Part shown: one piece after another, positions 54,553 through 64,000 of the stretch | Layout: every line of letters begins with the position of its first letter | Numbering within the stretch: the stretch's first letter is position 1 | Origin: Synechococcus sp. MW101C3 | GTDB lineage: Bacteria > Cyanobacteriota > Cyanobacteriia > PCC-6307 > Cyanobiaceae | Direction: 5' to 3' | NCBI RefSeq assembly: GCF_002252635.1 | Contig: NZ_NQKX01000007.1 | Coordinates: forward strand, 62,001-126,000 | DNA length: 64,000 nt | Made by a program: the position numbers and the translations under genes | The notes under the pieces: model-generated | What the model was told of the DNA's origin: nothing | Database searches by the model: none | Seen by the model: only the letters and a program-made list of their open reading frames with translations

Positions 54553-55101
54553 TCATCCGTCTCCAGGGGGCGGCGGGGGGAACAGGGCCGGTTTCTGGCG
54601 GTCCGGGGGCAGGGTCACCCCCGCCTCCCGCAAGGCTGCCGACAAACCCCACACCTTCATCACAAGGCGGTGCCACGGGGCCATTGCCTGCATGTCGAGG
54701 GCGAGGGTTTCACTCATGGCGCCGCGCAGTGCTCGTGCCGCCATCAACTCCTGCAACGAGCGCGTAAGCATGGCATCAAAATCCCGCTGCTCCGTGGGCC
54801 CCAGCACCGTTTCCGGGCAATAGGCCAGCAGATCTTGGCCCCGCTCGAACCAACGCTGAAAATCATCCAGCAACGAATCGAGCACTTGATTGAGCAGCGG
54901 GCCAGCTCCCGCAGGCTGCGAAAACGGTGAGGAAGAGTCGGGAATCGGTGTGCTCCAGCTCGTGGACAGCCTAGGAACACAGCCCGCTTTCGGCAGAGCG
55001 GCGGCTGGCGTACTGGCGCAAACTGTGGTGCGCCGGACCCACGCTTGCAGGTGCAACGCAGGATCAGCCAAGGCGGCGGCCACATCCGTGCGGGATCGCA
55101 C
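54553..55101 (-). CDS. DUF2605 family protein (N-terminus uncertain)
   Basis: Up to 182 residues; the last ~115 match DUF2605: LLNQVLDSLLDDFQRWFERG, YCPETVLGPTEQRDFDAML, MAPWHRLVMKVWGLSAALREAG. The first ~65 residues (from GTG 55101) look unlike the family and rich in Ser/Arg; the true start is probably within them but I see no good ATG. It is in the same direction as, and 75 bp before, the TM2 gene. Cyanobacteria-specific protein of unknown function. Confidence 0.75.
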   Translation of the reverse strand: MRSRTDVAAALADPALHLQAWVRRTTVCASTPAAALPKAGCVPRLSTSWSTPIPDSSSPFSQPAGAGPLLNQVLDSLLDDFQRWFERGQDLLAYCPETVLGPTEQRDFDAMLTRSLQELMAARALRGAMSETLALDMQAMAPWHRLVMKVWGLSAALREAGVTLPPDRQKPALFPPPPPGDG

Positions 55102-55213
55102 GGCTCCGGGCGGAGTGGCTCGGATGGGAGACCGAGGCGGGGCCTTAGGCCGTGCATGCTCTGCCGCAGTCCGGCGCTTGATTCTGTGGCTCCAGCCAAC
55201 GCCGCTACAGCTT

Positions 55214-55931
55214 TCAACCGCGGCTGGGGAACAGAACGGGCATGGGGCCGCTTCGGCTGATCTCCCGCGTCAGCGTCACATCAGAACGATCGAAGAAAAC
55301 CAGTTGTGTGCTCCATGAGGGCACATCTGTGGCAGCGCATGTGTTGTTGGCAAGCTGGATGCTGACCCAATACCATTGGTCAGAATTGCTGGATACGCCG
55401 TAGAGAACGTTCTTGTCTGAATACTGGGAAAGTTGATGATTGCCAGGTCTGTAACAGCTGCAGATCGGGATGGCGTGGATCGTTCCGGTCAAACGTAATG
55501 GTTCCCTCCGGCACCATGCTCCAATCCAGCGAAGAATAGGCTCCTACCCTGCGCAGCCGATTGTCGCTGTCAAGCATGGAGGTGGCAGCGATCTCCAGCG
55601 CGTCGGTGCCATCACGCAAAGTCCGAAGATTATTGACGCGATCCCTTACCAACAGATTGAACCTGTGGGGATGCACAGCAAGGCCATGGCCCAAGAGGGT
55701 GGTGGGATCCAGAGAATGAGAAAGCACCTGTTCCTTCTGCCTAGAACGAGTGATCCAGTAGAGGCGATTACACGAGCTCACCCCAAAGAGCAATGCATTC
55801 GCCGGCGCGGCAGCGGCCACGCCACTGACCACGGTCCTGGACGCCGCTGTGTCCCTGGATCCAGCCACCTTGTCGCTGCATCGGGTTCTCCGCATCCAGC
55901 CCTGCCTGGCAGTGCCCGCAGATTCGGTCAC
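55214..55931 (-). pseudogene. Possible frameshifted secreted or pilin-like gene
   Basis: Two overlapping minus-strand frames read like one broken protein: 55380-55931 gives AYSSLDWSMVPEGTITFD and 55214-55492 continues with NVLYGVSSNSDQWYWVSIQLAN and VFFDRSDVTLTREI. The junction lies near 55440-55490. The composition (Ser/Asn/Tyr-rich, D-x-R-x-R) recalls extracellular pseudopilin-type proteins, but I recognise no family and no clear start. It fills an otherwise gene-less stretch before thrS. Confidence 0.35.
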
Positions 55932-56124
55932 TCGTCCAGCAGTACAGACACTTCTCAGGTTTTTAGCATTCTCTCAACGTCCCACCTGAGACAGGCCTCC
56001 TGGCGCCAGGGGCTCCGAAGCGGCCGGCCAGCGGCAACCGCCGGACCCAGGGGATGGCAGCGTTCCTATCAATAGGAGGATCAACAGCCGATGCTTAGAG
56101 TTGAGGGTCTTCTGGCCCGTTGCC

Positions 56125-57960
56125 GTGCCTACCGCTTCCCCTGCCGCCGAGCCCGCCAGCCGCTCTGGGGAAACGGTCACCACCCCGGTGCTGCTGCCCA
56201 AAACGAGCGAAAGCCCCCAGCTGCTCAAAATTCGCCACTCGATGAGCCACGTGCTGGCCATGGCGGTCCAAAAGCTGTTTCCCCGGGCGCAGGTCACGAT
56301 CGGCCCCTGGACCGAATCCGGCTTCTATTACGACTTCGACCATCCCGAACCCTTCACCGAAGCCGATCTCAAGGCGATCAAGAAGGAGATGGGCAAGATC
56401 ATCGGCCGCCGCTTGCCGCTGGAGCGCATCGAGGTGAGCCGCGCTGAAGCGGAGGCGCGCATCTCGGCCCAGAACGAGCCCTACAAGCTGGAAATTCTCG
56501 CGGGCCTCATCGAGCCGATCACCCTCTACACGCTCGGCGAGGAGTGGTGGGATCTCTGCGCCGGGCCCCACGTGGCCAACACCAGCGAGTTGAATCCCAA
56601 GGCCTTCGAGCTGGAAAGCGTGGCCGGCGCCTACTGGCGCGGCGATGAGAAACGTGCCCAGCTGCAGCGCATCTATGGCACCGCCTGGGAAACAGCCGAG
56701 CAGCTGGCGGAGCACCAGCGCCGCAAGCAGGAGGCTCTGCGCCGCGATCACCGCCGGCTCGGCATCGACCTCGACCTCTTCTCCATCGAAGACGAGGCCG
56801 GTGCCGGCCTGGTGTTCTGGCATCCGCGCGGCGCCCGCATGCGGCTGTTGATCGAGGATTTCTGGCGGCAGGCGCACTTCGCCTCCGGCTATGAGCTGCT
56901 TTACACGCCCCATGTGGCCGATCTGAGCCTCTGGAAAACCTCCGGGCACCTGGATTTCTACCGGGAGAGCATGTTCGGCCCGATGGATGTGGATGAGCGG
57001 CAGTTCCAGCTCAAGCCGATGAACTGCCCCTTCCACGTGCTCACCTACGCCAACACCCTGCGCTCCTACAAGGAACTGCCGATCCGCTGGGCGGAGCTGG
57101 GCACGGTGTACCGCTACGAGCGGCCAGGAGTGATGCACGGTCTGATGCGCGTGCGCGGCTTCACCCAGGACGACGCCCACATCTTCTGTCTGCCCGAGCA
57201 GATCGGCGATGAAATCCTCGGTGTGCTCAACCTCACCGAAACCATCCTCTCCACCTTCGATTTCCAGAACTACGAGGTTCATCTCTCCACCCGGCCAGAG
57301 AAATCGATCGGGGAGGATGCTGTGTGGGAGCTGGCCACCGCCGGCCTGGTGGAGGCGCTCGATCGCAAGGGCTGGGCCTACAAGATCGATGAAGGGGGCG
57401 GCGCGTTCTACGGCCCCAAGATCGACATCAAGATCGAGGATGCGATCGGCCGGTTATGGCAATGCTCCACGATTCAGCTGGATTTCAACCTGCCCGAACG
57501 CTTCGATCTGCACTACGTGGCCGCCGATGGCCAGCGGGCGCGGCCGATCATGATTCACCGCGCCATCTTCGGCTCGCTGGAGCGCTTCTTCGGCATCCTG
57601 GTGGAAAACTACGCCGGTGATTTCCCCTTCTGGCTGGCACCGGAGCAGATCCGTCTGCTGCCGGTCACCGATGAGGTGCTGCCCCATGCCCACACCGTGC
57701 TCGCCCAGCTCAACGCCGCTGGAGTGAGAGCCACGCTGGATCGCAGCGGAGAACGGCTCGGCAAGCTGATCCGTAAGGGCGAGCAGATGAAGATTCCGCT
57801 GCTGGGCGTGATCGGCACCCAGGAAGCCGAGCAGGGCAGCGTCAACCTGCGCAGCCGCCGCAACGGTGATCTTGGCGCGGTGGCCCTGGCCGAGCTGCTG
57901 GCCGCAGCCGCCCAGGCCAACAGCGTGCGTGCGGCGGGTCTGGAGTTGCCGGTCGGCTGA
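56125..57960 (+). CDS. thrS: Threonyl-tRNA synthetase lacking the TGS domain
   Basis: About 611 residues. It starts directly with the editing (N2/tRNA_SAD) domain (HSMSHVLAMAVQKLFP, FYYDFD, DLCAGPHVANT with the editing Cys/His) and has no TGS domain, unlike the 640-residue E. coli enzyme. Catalytic core: MNCPFHVLTY, RYERPGVMHGLMRVRGFTQDD with motif 2, and HRAIFGSLERFFGIL with motif 3, then an anticodon-binding domain with GEQMKIPLLGVIG. GTG 56125 is proposed as start; TTG 56101 is also open. Confidence 0.93.
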   Translation: MPTASPAAEPASRSGETVTTPVLLPKTSESPQLLKIRHSMSHVLAMAVQKLFPRAQVTIGPWTESGFYYDFDHPEPFTEADLKAIKKEMGKIIGRRLPLERIEVSRAEAEARISAQNEPYKLEILAGLIEPITLYTLGEEWWDLCAGPHVANTSELNPKAFELESVAGAYWRGDEKRAQLQRIYGTAWETAEQLAEHQRRKQEALRRDHRRLGIDLDLFSIEDEAGAGLVFWHPRGARMRLLIEDFWRQAHFASGYELLYTPHVADLSLWKTSGHLDFYRESMFGPMDVDERQFQLKPMNCPFHVLTYANTLRSYKELPIRWAELGTVYRYERPGVMHGLMRVRGFTQDDAHIFCLPEQIGDEILGVLNLTETILSTFDFQNYEVHLSTRPEKSIGEDAVWELATAGLVEALDRKGWAYKIDEGGGAFYGPKIDIKIEDAIGRLWQCSTIQLDFNLPERFDLHYVAADGQRARPIMIHRAIFGSLERFFGILVENYAGDFPFWLAPEQIRLLPVTDEVLPHAHTVLAQLNAAGVRATLDRSGERLGKLIRKGEQMKIPLLGVIGTQEAEQGSVNLRSRRNGDLGAVALAELLAAAAQANSVRAAGLELPVG

Positions 57961-58024
57961 GCCCTGGGCCCTGCGGCGCGTCGTCACCGGGCCTGGCAGC
58001 ATCCCACCACGGCGCACCTTCCCC

Positions 58025-59077
58025 ATGCCCATCCTGCTGGCCGGCGATATCGGCGGCACCAAAACCCTGCTCGCCACCTATGCCGTGCGGGAGGGTCAGC
58101 TGGTGCAGCTGCGCTCGGCCCGCTATGCCTCGGCCGCCTGGAGCGATTTCAGCGCCATGGTGCGTCACTTCCTGGCCGAAGGTGCCCAGGGCACAGAGAC
58201 AGGTCCGCCCCGCCAGGCCTGCTTCGCGGTAGCGGGGCCGGTGCAGAACGGCCAGGTGAAGCTCACCAACCTCGCCTGGCATCTCGATGCCGGCGCCCTG
58301 GCCAAGGCCTGCGCGTTCGAGGCCGTGGAGCTGGTGAACGACTTCGCCGTGCTGATCCATGGCCTGCCCCATCTTTCGCCCGAGCAGCAGCAACCGCTGC
58401 GCGGCAACGCCCACCCGGCTGCCGCCGCTGCCACGGGGCCGGTGGCCGTGCTCGGCGCCGGCACCGGCCTGGGGGTGGCGATCGGCGTGCCCGGCCCGCA
58501 CGGCCCGATCGCCCTGGCCAGCGAAGCGGCCCATGCCGCCTTTGCGCCGCGCCAGGAGCAGGAATGGCGCCTGCGCCAATGGCTGCTCAACGAGCTGGAA
58601 CTGGAGCGTGTCTCGATCGAGCGGGTGGTGAGCGGCACCGGGCTCGGCCATGTGGCGCGCTGGATGCTGCGGGAGCGCGATCCGGGCGGCAGCCACCCGT
58701 TGCACGCCCCGGCCGAGGCCTGGTGGCAGGCGGAGAGGCAGGGGCTGGCGGAGCGGCCGGATCTGCCGGCCCTGGTGGCCCAGGCGGCCCTGGCCGGCGA
58801 GGCGCTCGCTGCAGCGGCGCTCGATCTCTGGCTTGGGGCCTACGGCAGCGCCGCCGGCGACCTGGCCCTGCAGACGCTCTGCAGCGGCGGCCTGTGGGTG
58901 GGCGGCGGCACGGCCGCCAAGCTGCTGCCCCAGCTGCGTTCTCCCGTCTTCCTGGAGGCCTTCGGGGCGAAGGGGCGGCTCTCGCCGGTGCTGAAGACGA
59001 TTCCGCTGCGGGCGCTGGTGGATCCGGGGGCTGGCCTGTTCAGCGCCGCCTGCCGCGCCCGCACCTTGATGGGCTGA
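58025..59077 (+). CDS. glk: Glucokinase
   Basis: A 350-residue ROK-unrelated, E. coli-type glucokinase (Glk). ILLAGDIGGTKTLLA is the ATP phosphate-binding start; AVAGPVQNGQVKLTNLAW and VELVNDFAVLIHGLP (catalytic Asp), GAGTGLGVA, and SEAAHAAFAP follow. It phosphorylates glucose to glucose-6-phosphate in cytosol. The ATG 58025 fits the family start. It follows thrS by 64 bp. Confidence 0.94.
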   Translation: MPILLAGDIGGTKTLLATYAVREGQLVQLRSARYASAAWSDFSAMVRHFLAEGAQGTETGPPRQACFAVAGPVQNGQVKLTNLAWHLDAGALAKACAFEAVELVNDFAVLIHGLPHLSPEQQQPLRGNAHPAAAAATGPVAVLGAGTGLGVAIGVPGPHGPIALASEAAHAAFAPRQEQEWRLRQWLLNELELERVSIERVVSGTGLGHVARWMLRERDPGGSHPLHAPAEAWWQAERQGLAERPDLPALVAQAALAGEALAAAALDLWLGAYGSAAGDLALQTLCSGGLWVGGGTAAKLLPQLRSPVFLEAFGAKGRLSPVLKTIPLRALVDPGAGLFSAACRARTLMG

Positions 59078-59180
59078 GCGCAGGGCCGGAATGGCGGGCG
59101 TGGAGCAGCGGGCCTGTATCGGCGCGCACCGGCGAATGGGACACTGAACCCATCACGGTCAGCAGGAAGGGAAGGAACGC

Positions 59181-60131
59181 ATGGTTAGGCCCCGCATCGG
59201 GCAGGGAGTGGCGGTGGATGTCCCCGCCACCACCGCCAACCTGGGGCCGGGGTTCGATTGTCTCGGCGCCGCCCTCGATCTCAACAACCACTTCCAGCTC
59301 ACCTGCATCGAGGGGGATGGTGAGCGCTTCGAGCTGATCATCGAAGGCAGCGAGGGCGCCCACCTGCGCGGCGGCCCCGACAACCTCATGTACCGCTCGG
59401 CACAGCGGGTGTGGAAAGAGGCGGGCGAACAGCCGGTGGCGCTCGAAGCGCGGGTGCGGTTGGCGGTGCCGCCGGCGCGAGGCCTGGGCAGCAGTGCCAC
59501 CGCAATCGTGGCCGGCCTGATCGGCGCCAATGCGCTGGTGGGAGAACCGCTCAGCCGCGAGAAGCTGCTGGAGCTGGCGATCGACATCGAAGGCCACCCC
59601 GACAACGTGGTGCCCTCCCTGCTCGGCGGCCTCTGCATGACGGCCAAGGCGGCGTCGCACCGCTGGCGCGTTGTGCGCTGTGAATGGCATGAAGCGGTGA
59701 AGGCCGTGGTGGCGATCCCGGCGATACGGCTTTCCACCAGCGAGGCGCGCCGGGCCATGCCGCGGGTGGTGCCGATCCCCGATGCGGTGGTGAACCTCGG
59801 CTCGCTCACCCTGCTGCTGCAGGGTCTGCGCACCGGCAGCGGCGATCTGATCGCCGATGGCATGCACGACCGTCTGCATGAGCCCTACCGCTGGGGCCTG
59901 ATCCAGGGCGGCCGGCAGGTGCGGGAGGCGGCGCTGAACGCAGGGGCGTGGGGGTGTGTGATCAGCGGTGCCGGTCCGACGCTGCTGGCGCTCAGCAACC
60001 GCGACCAGGCCGCAGCGGTGGGCCGGGCGATGACCCAGGCCTGGGAACGGGAAGGGGTGGCCTCGCGCTTTCAGGTGCTGGATCTGCATCTGGGCGGCAG
60101 CCGCTGGGAGCCCTTGCCCGACCGCAACTGA
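59181..60131 (+). CDS. thrB: Homoserine kinase
   Basis: A 316-residue GHMP-family kinase that phosphorylates homoserine on the way to threonine. Substrate motif VPATTANLGPGFDCLG at about 14-29, the ATP loop RGLGSSATAIVAGL at about 95-108, and C-terminal GAWGCVISGAGPTLLAL. GAAGG lies 6-10 bp before the ATG 59181, a good ribosome site. Full length. Confidence 0.96.
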   Translation: MVRPRIGQGVAVDVPATTANLGPGFDCLGAALDLNNHFQLTCIEGDGERFELIIEGSEGAHLRGGPDNLMYRSAQRVWKEAGEQPVALEARVRLAVPPARGLGSSATAIVAGLIGANALVGEPLSREKLLELAIDIEGHPDNVVPSLLGGLCMTAKAASHRWRVVRCEWHEAVKAVVAIPAIRLSTSEARRAMPRVVPIPDAVVNLGSLTLLLQGLRTGSGDLIADGMHDRLHEPYRWGLIQGGRQVREAALNAGAWGCVISGAGPTLLALSNRDQAAAVGRAMTQAWEREGVASRFQVLDLHLGGSRWEPLPDRN

Positions 60132-60202
60132 ACCCGGAGTTCGCCACAATTCCCGCCGACGCCACGGCGGATCCCTGCTGCGATCCGTGTCCACAGCCCT
60201 GT

Positions 60203-60218
60203 TGAGTAGAACTACTCA
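60203..60218. promoter_or_regulatory. Palindrome TGAGTA-N4-TACTCA upstream of ndhD
   Basis: A 6-bp inverted repeat with a 4-nt spacer, 78 bp before the ndhD ATG, in a short AT-richer patch (GATAAATT nearby at about 60235). Spacing and symmetry fit a repressor or activator site, but no known consensus is matched. Weak hairpin is the alternative. Confidence 0.35.
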
Positions 60219-60296
60219 GCACCGTGCGTGTAACTGATAAATTCTCCGGGTTGCACCGCCCCAGCGGCGGCCCGAACGTTCCCCTCGCAGGCTGAA

Positions 60297-61871
60297 ATGG
60301 ACGCCAATCTGCCCCTGACGGCCGCGTCCTCTCTCCCTGCAGACTTTCCCTGGCTCACGCTGATCGCCCTGATCCCGGCGGCGGGGGCCCTGTTGATGCC
60401 CCTGGTGCCCGGCGATGGCACCGATCCGCGCGCTCCCCGCACCATCGCCCTCGGGGTGCTGCTCGTCGACCTCCTGCTGATCCTTTGGGTGTTCAGCCAG
60501 GGCTTCGACAGCAGCCTCAGCGGCCTGCAACTGGTGGAGCGGGTGCCCTGGCTGCCCGCCCTCGGCCTGGAATGGTCGCTGGCCGCCGATGGCCTCTCGG
60601 CACCGCTCGTGGTGCTCAGCGGCCTGGTCACCCTGCTGGCGGTGGCCGCCAGCTGGAACCTCAACCGCAAGTGCCAGCTTTATTTCGGCTTGCTCCTGCT
60701 GCAGGCCTCCGCCCAATCGCTGGTGTTCCTCTCGCAGGATTTCCTGCTCTTCTTCCTGGCCTGGGAACTGGAGCTGGTGCCGGTGTACCTGCTGATCGCC
60801 ATCTGGGGCGGCGCCCAGCGCCAGTACGCGGCCACTAAGTTCATCCTCTACACCGCCACAGCCTCACTGTTGATCCTTATCAGCGGACTGGCCCTGGCCC
60901 TCGGCGGTGACGGTTTCACCCTCAACCTGCAGGAACTCAGTGAGCGCTCCTACGGCGGCAGCTTCGCCCTGCTCTGTTACCTCGGCTTCCTGATCGGCTT
61001 CGGCGTGAAGTTGCCGATGTTCCCGCTGCACACCTGGCTGCCCGATGCCCACGGCGAAGCCAACGCGCCGGTGTCGATGCTGCTGGCCGGCGTGTTGCTC
61101 AAGATGGGCGGCTACGCCCTGCTGCGCTTCAACGTGCAGATGCTTCCCGACGCCCATCTGCGCCTGGCACCGGCGTTGATCGTGCTGGGCATTGTCAACA
61201 TCGTGTATGGCGCGCTCAATGCCTTCGCCCAGGACAACGTCAAACGGAGGATCGCCTGCAGCTCGGTGAGCCACATGGGCTTCGTGCTGCTCGGCATCGG
61301 CGCCATCGACACCCTCGGGCTGAGCGGGGCCATGCTGCAGATGATCAGCCACGGCCTGATCGCCGCTTCGATGTTCTTCGTCACCGGTGTGTTCTACGAG
61401 CGCACCAAAACCCTGTCGATCCCCAACATGGGCGGCCTGGCCAAGGTGCTGCCGATCACCTTCGCCTTCTTCCTGGCCAGCTCCCTGGCCTCGCTGGCCC
61501 TGCCTGGAATGAGCGGCTTCATCAGTGAAATCACCGTGTTCCTGGGGGTCACCAGCAACGACAGCTTCACGATCGGCTTCCGTGTGATCACCATCATCCT
61601 TGCCGCCATCGGCCTGGTGCTCACCCCCGTCTATCTCCTGTCGATGAGTCGGCGGGTGTTCTTCGGCCCCAGGATTCCGGCCCTGGCCGTGGTGGGCGAC
61701 ATGAAGCCCCGCGAACTGGTGATCGGCCTGGTGCTGCTGGTCCCCACCCTGGCGATCGGCTTCTGGCCCCGCCTGGCCATTGATCTCTATGGCGCCAGCA
61801 CCAACGCCCTGGCCGAGAAGCTCAGCGCCCACGCCCAGCTGGCCCTTGGCCGGCTTCCCGTCCTGGGCTGA
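60297..61871 (+). CDS. ndhD: NAD(P)H-quinone oxidoreductase subunit NdhD
   Basis: A 524-residue membrane subunit of the cyanobacterial NDH-1 complex (respiration and cyclic electron flow). About 14 membrane helices; antiporter-like signature seen as [38 protein letters not shown], and [18 protein letters not shown]. Which NdhD paralogue (D1/D2 for respiration or D3/D4 for CO2 uptake) cannot be fixed by eye; overall pattern favours D1/D2. Confidence 0.94.
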   Translation: MDANLPLTAASSLPADFPWLTLIALIPAAGALLMPLVPGDGTDPRAPRTIALGVLLVDLLLILWVFSQGFDSSLSGLQLVERVPWLPALGLEWSLAADGLSAPLVVLSGLVTLLAVAASWNLNRKCQLYFGLLLLQASAQSLVFLSQDFLLFFLAWELELVPVYLLIAIWGGAQRQYAATKFILYTATASLLILISGLALALGGDGFTLNLQELSERSYGGSFALLCYLGFLIGFGVKLPMFPLHTWLPDAHGEANAPVSMLLAGVLLKMGGYALLRFNVQMLPDAHLRLAPALIVLGIVNIVYGALNAFAQDNVKRRIACSSVSHMGFVLLGIGAIDTLGLSGAMLQMISHGLIAASMFFVTGVFYERTKTLSIPNMGGLAKVLPITFAFFLASSLASLALPGMSGFISEITVFLGVTSNDSFTIGFRVITIILAAIGLVLTPVYLLSMSRRVFFGPRIPALAVVGDMKPRELVIGLVLLVPTLAIGFWPRLAIDLYGASTNALAEKLSAHAQLALGRLPVLG

Positions 61872-61932
61872 GCCGCCGGCGGCTGCACCGCTGGGGTGAA
61901 ATGGGTCCACACCACCCCAACGCTCCCCGGCG

Positions 61933-64000
61933 ATGCCATCCACCCTCGAAGCTCCTGTGGCCCTGCTGGTCGGCGAGGGCCTGCCTGACTACGCAGCGAT
62001 CACTCCCGAGCAGGTCAGCGCGCACATGCCCGGCCTGCTGGCCGAGCTCGATCAGCAGCTCGACCGGCTGGAAGCAGAGCTCTCGGCAGCCCTCGAGGCC
62101 GAAGCTCCGCTGAATTGGCAGCAGGTGATGGGGCCGCTGCAGCGGCTGGGCGAGCGGCTGCGCTGGAGCTGGGGGGTGGTCAGCCACCTCAACGGCGTCT
62201 GCAACGGGCCGGAGCTGCGCACCGCCCATGCCGGCCAGCAGGCCGCCGTGGTGGCCTTCGGCAATCGCGTCGGCCAGAGCAGGGTGCTCTACCGGGCGCT
62301 GGAAACCCTCCAGGCCAGCAACGACCTCGATGACACCCAGCAGCGCATCCTCGCGGCCGAACGGCGCGACATGGAGCTGCGCGGCGTGGGGCTGGAAGGC
62401 GACGACCAGGCCGCCTTCAACGCCACCAGCCAGGAGCTGGCCGAACTCTCCACCCGCTTCGGCAACCAACTGCTCGATGCCACCAACGGCTGGAGCCTTC
62501 TGCTCACAGAAGCGGCCGAGGTGGAAGGGTTGCCCGAAAGCCTGCGCGGGCAGCTGGCTCAGGCGGCACGCCAGGCCGATCACCCCGAGGCCAGCGCCGC
62601 CGAGGGCCCCTGGTTGCTGGGCCTCGACATGCCCCGCTATGCCCCTTTTCTCAAATACAGCCGCCGCCGTGATCTGCGCGAGCGCCTCTACAAGGCCCAT
62701 GTGAGCCGGGCCTCCGGCGAAGACGGCGGCAACGGGCCGCTGATCGAGCGGATCCTCACCTTGCGGCGCGAGCAGGCCCAGCGCCTGGGCTACGCCCACT
62801 GGGCCGATGTGAGCCTGGCCGCCAAGATGGCCGGCTCGGTGGAGGAGGTGGAGCGGCTGCTGGAGGATCTGCGTGCCGCCGCCCATCCCGTTGCCCTGCA
62901 GGAACTGGCCGAACTGCGCGCCTGTGCTGTCCGCGCCGGCGCCACTGAAGCCGAGGACCTCCAGGCCTGGGATGTGAGCTTCTGGGCGGAAGTCCGCCGG
63001 CAGGAAGCCTTCGCGCTCGACAGCGAGGCGCTGCGCCCCTGGTTCCCGCTGCCGCGCGTGCTGGATGGTCTGTTCGGCCTCTGCAACCGCCTGTTCGGCA
63101 TCCGCATCAACGCCGCCGATGGCGAGGCGCCGGTGTGGCACCCCGATGTGCGCTACTTCCGCGTCGACGACGCCGGCAGCGGCGAAGCCATTGCAGCGTT
63201 CTATCTCGACCCCTACAGCCGTCCCGGCAGCAAAAGGGGCGGTGCCTGGATGGATGAATGCCTGGTGCGCAGCGTGGCGGACGACGGCCGGCCGGTGCTG
63301 CCGGTGGCCTACCTCGTGTGCAACCAGAGCCCGCCGGTGGGCGACACGCCCAGCCTGATGACCTTCGAGGAAGTGGAGACCCTCTTCCACGAATTCGGCC
63401 ATGGTCTGCAGCACATGCTCACCACGGTGGAGCGGCCTCAGGCGGCAGGCATCAACAACGTGGAGTGGGATGCGGTAGAGCTGCCCAGCCAGTTCATGGA
63501 GAACTGGTGCTACGACCGCGCCACCCTGCTGGGCATGGCCCGCCACTGGCAGAGCGGCGAGCCCCTGCCCGAAGCGGAGTTCGCCAAGCTGCAGGCGGCC
63601 CGCACCTTCATGACCGGCGCCGCCACCCTGCGCCAGGTGCACCTGGCGCTCACCGATCTGCGCCTGCACAGCCAGTGGACCCCTGAGGACGGCCGCTCAC
63701 CAGAGGCGCTGCGCCGTGAGATCGCTTCCACCACCACCGTGATCGCCCCGATCCCTGAAGACGCGCTGCTCTGCTCCTTCGGCCACATCTTCGCCGGCGG
63801 CTACGCAGCCGGCTACTACTCCTACAAATGGGCTGAGGTGCTCAGCGCCGATGCTTTCAGCGCCTTCGAGGATGTGGGTCTCGAGAACGAGGAGGCCATC
63901 CAGGCCACCGGTCGCCGCTTCCGCGCCACGGTGCTGGGGCTGGGGGGCAGCCGCCATCCGGCCGAGGTGTTCGAATCCTTCCGCGGCCGGCAGCCCTCGC
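61933..64000 (+). CDS. M3 family oligopeptidase (oligopeptidase A type), cut by window end
   Basis: At least 689 residues; the 3' end lies outside the window. An M3 zinc metallopeptidase with HEFGHGLQHML (HExxH motif) near residue 490 and the third ligand Glu in NVEWDAVELPSQFMENW. N-terminal helical lobe starts MPSTLEAPVALLVGEGLP. PrlC/OpdA-type enzymes break down short peptides, including signal-peptide remnants, in the cytosol. ATG 61933 follows ndhD by 61 bp. Confidence 0.93.
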   Translation, partial: MPSTLEAPVALLVGEGLPDYAAITPEQVSAHMPGLLAELDQQLDRLEAELSAALEAEAPLNWQQVMGPLQRLGERLRWSWGVVSHLNGVCNGPELRTAHAGQQAAVVAFGNRVGQSRVLYRALETLQASNDLDDTQQRILAAERRDMELRGVGLEGDDQAAFNATSQELAELSTRFGNQLLDATNGWSLLLTEAAEVEGLPESLRGQLAQAARQADHPEASAAEGPWLLGLDMPRYAPFLKYSRRRDLRERLYKAHVSRASGEDGGNGPLIERILTLRREQAQRLGYAHWADVSLAAKMAGSVEEVERLLEDLRAAAHPVALQELAELRACAVRAGATEAEDLQAWDVSFWAEVRRQEAFALDSEALRPWFPLPRVLDGLFGLCNRLFGIRINAADGEAPVWHPDVRYFRVDDAGSGEAIAAFYLDPYSRPGSKRGGAWMDECLVRSVADDGRPVLPVAYLVCNQSPPVGDTPSLMTFEEVETLFHEFGHGLQHMLTTVERPQAAGINNVEWDAVELPSQFMENWCYDRATLLGMARHWQSGEPLPEAEFAKLQAARTFMTGAATLRQVHLALTDLRLHSQWTPEDGRSPEALRREIASTTTVIAPIPEDALLCSFGHIFAGGYAAGYYSYKWAEVLSADAFSAFEDVGLENEEAIQATGRRFRATVLGLGGSRHPAEVFESFRGRQPS

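Noticed and set aside
61822-63669. 615-codon minus-strand frame opposite the M3 peptidase
   Set aside because: Shadow of the peptidase gene, which has HExxH and the third ligand.
1-64000. CRISPR array, prophage or complete insertion sequence
   Set aside because: No regularly spaced identical repeats with unique spacers, no phage structural genes and no transposase were found. The short repeats near 1.4-1.8 kb and 4.5 kb do not have array structure.

Overview
The window is chromosomal DNA of a high-GC unicellular picocyanobacterium of the Cyanobium/Synechococcus type. Evidence is a photosystem II D1 gene (psbA), ndhD, the phylloquinone genes menB and menD, a manganese ABC transporter, small cyanobacterial conserved proteins (DUF760, DUF2605, DUF4336, TM2), and GC-rich housekeeping genes such as glk and thrS. 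I cannot name the species.

Layout. 0-15.5 kb is mostly core: an M23/LysM envelope peptidase, tRNA-Met(CAT), a repeat-rich intergenic stretch, a 2-Cys peroxiredoxin, purS-purQ, a HupE-CobW cobalt uptake pair behind a cobalamin riboswitch, a pentapeptide-repeat protein, upp, aroA, glmU, murF, a proline-rich membrane protein, glgA and an L,D-transpeptidase. 16-28.5 kb is a polysaccharide export locus, mostly on the minus strand: OPX outer-membrane exporter, Wzc-like co-polymerase without kinase, Wzy-like polymerase, Wzx-like flippase, three GT2 enzymes, an Alg14/Alg13-like pair, a STAS domain fused to an initiating phosphoglycosyl transferase, and an RsbW-like kinase. On the plus strand follow a GT8 enzyme and a pyruvyl-transferase-family enzyme. 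29.9-39.7 kb is a signalling locus: H-NOX heme sensor, an HNOBA-domain hybrid histidine kinase with Hpt, a receiver-PP2C phosphatase, a free STAS protein, a PAS protein, two more hybrid kinases and a GAF-GGDEF protein with a degenerate active site. 39.8-64 kb returns to core genes: menB, menD, lepB, a DUF760 gene, a DUF4336-mntB-mntA-mntC operon, psbA, a DUF697-like protein, a CDF transporter, trpS, thrS, glk, thrB, ndhD and a truncated M3 peptidase.

The most interesting reading joins the two accessory blocks. All parts of a Ser/Thr partner-switching circuit are present (RsbW-like kinase, PP2C phosphatase on a receiver, STAS antagonists), and one STAS domain is fused to the enzyme that should start the polysaccharide chain. 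The phosphatase sits directly behind an H-NOX/HNOBA kinase pair whose sequence suggests nitric-oxide sensing. I propose that NO, through phosphorelay and partner switching, gates the first step of exopolysaccharide synthesis by post-translational control. Domain identities are well supported. The link between the two blocks is inference. The whole accessory region lies between glgA and menB, which I recall as neighbours in other picocyanobacteria, so it looks like an inserted island; its 21.6-28.5 kb part contains stretches visibly poorer in GC than the core.
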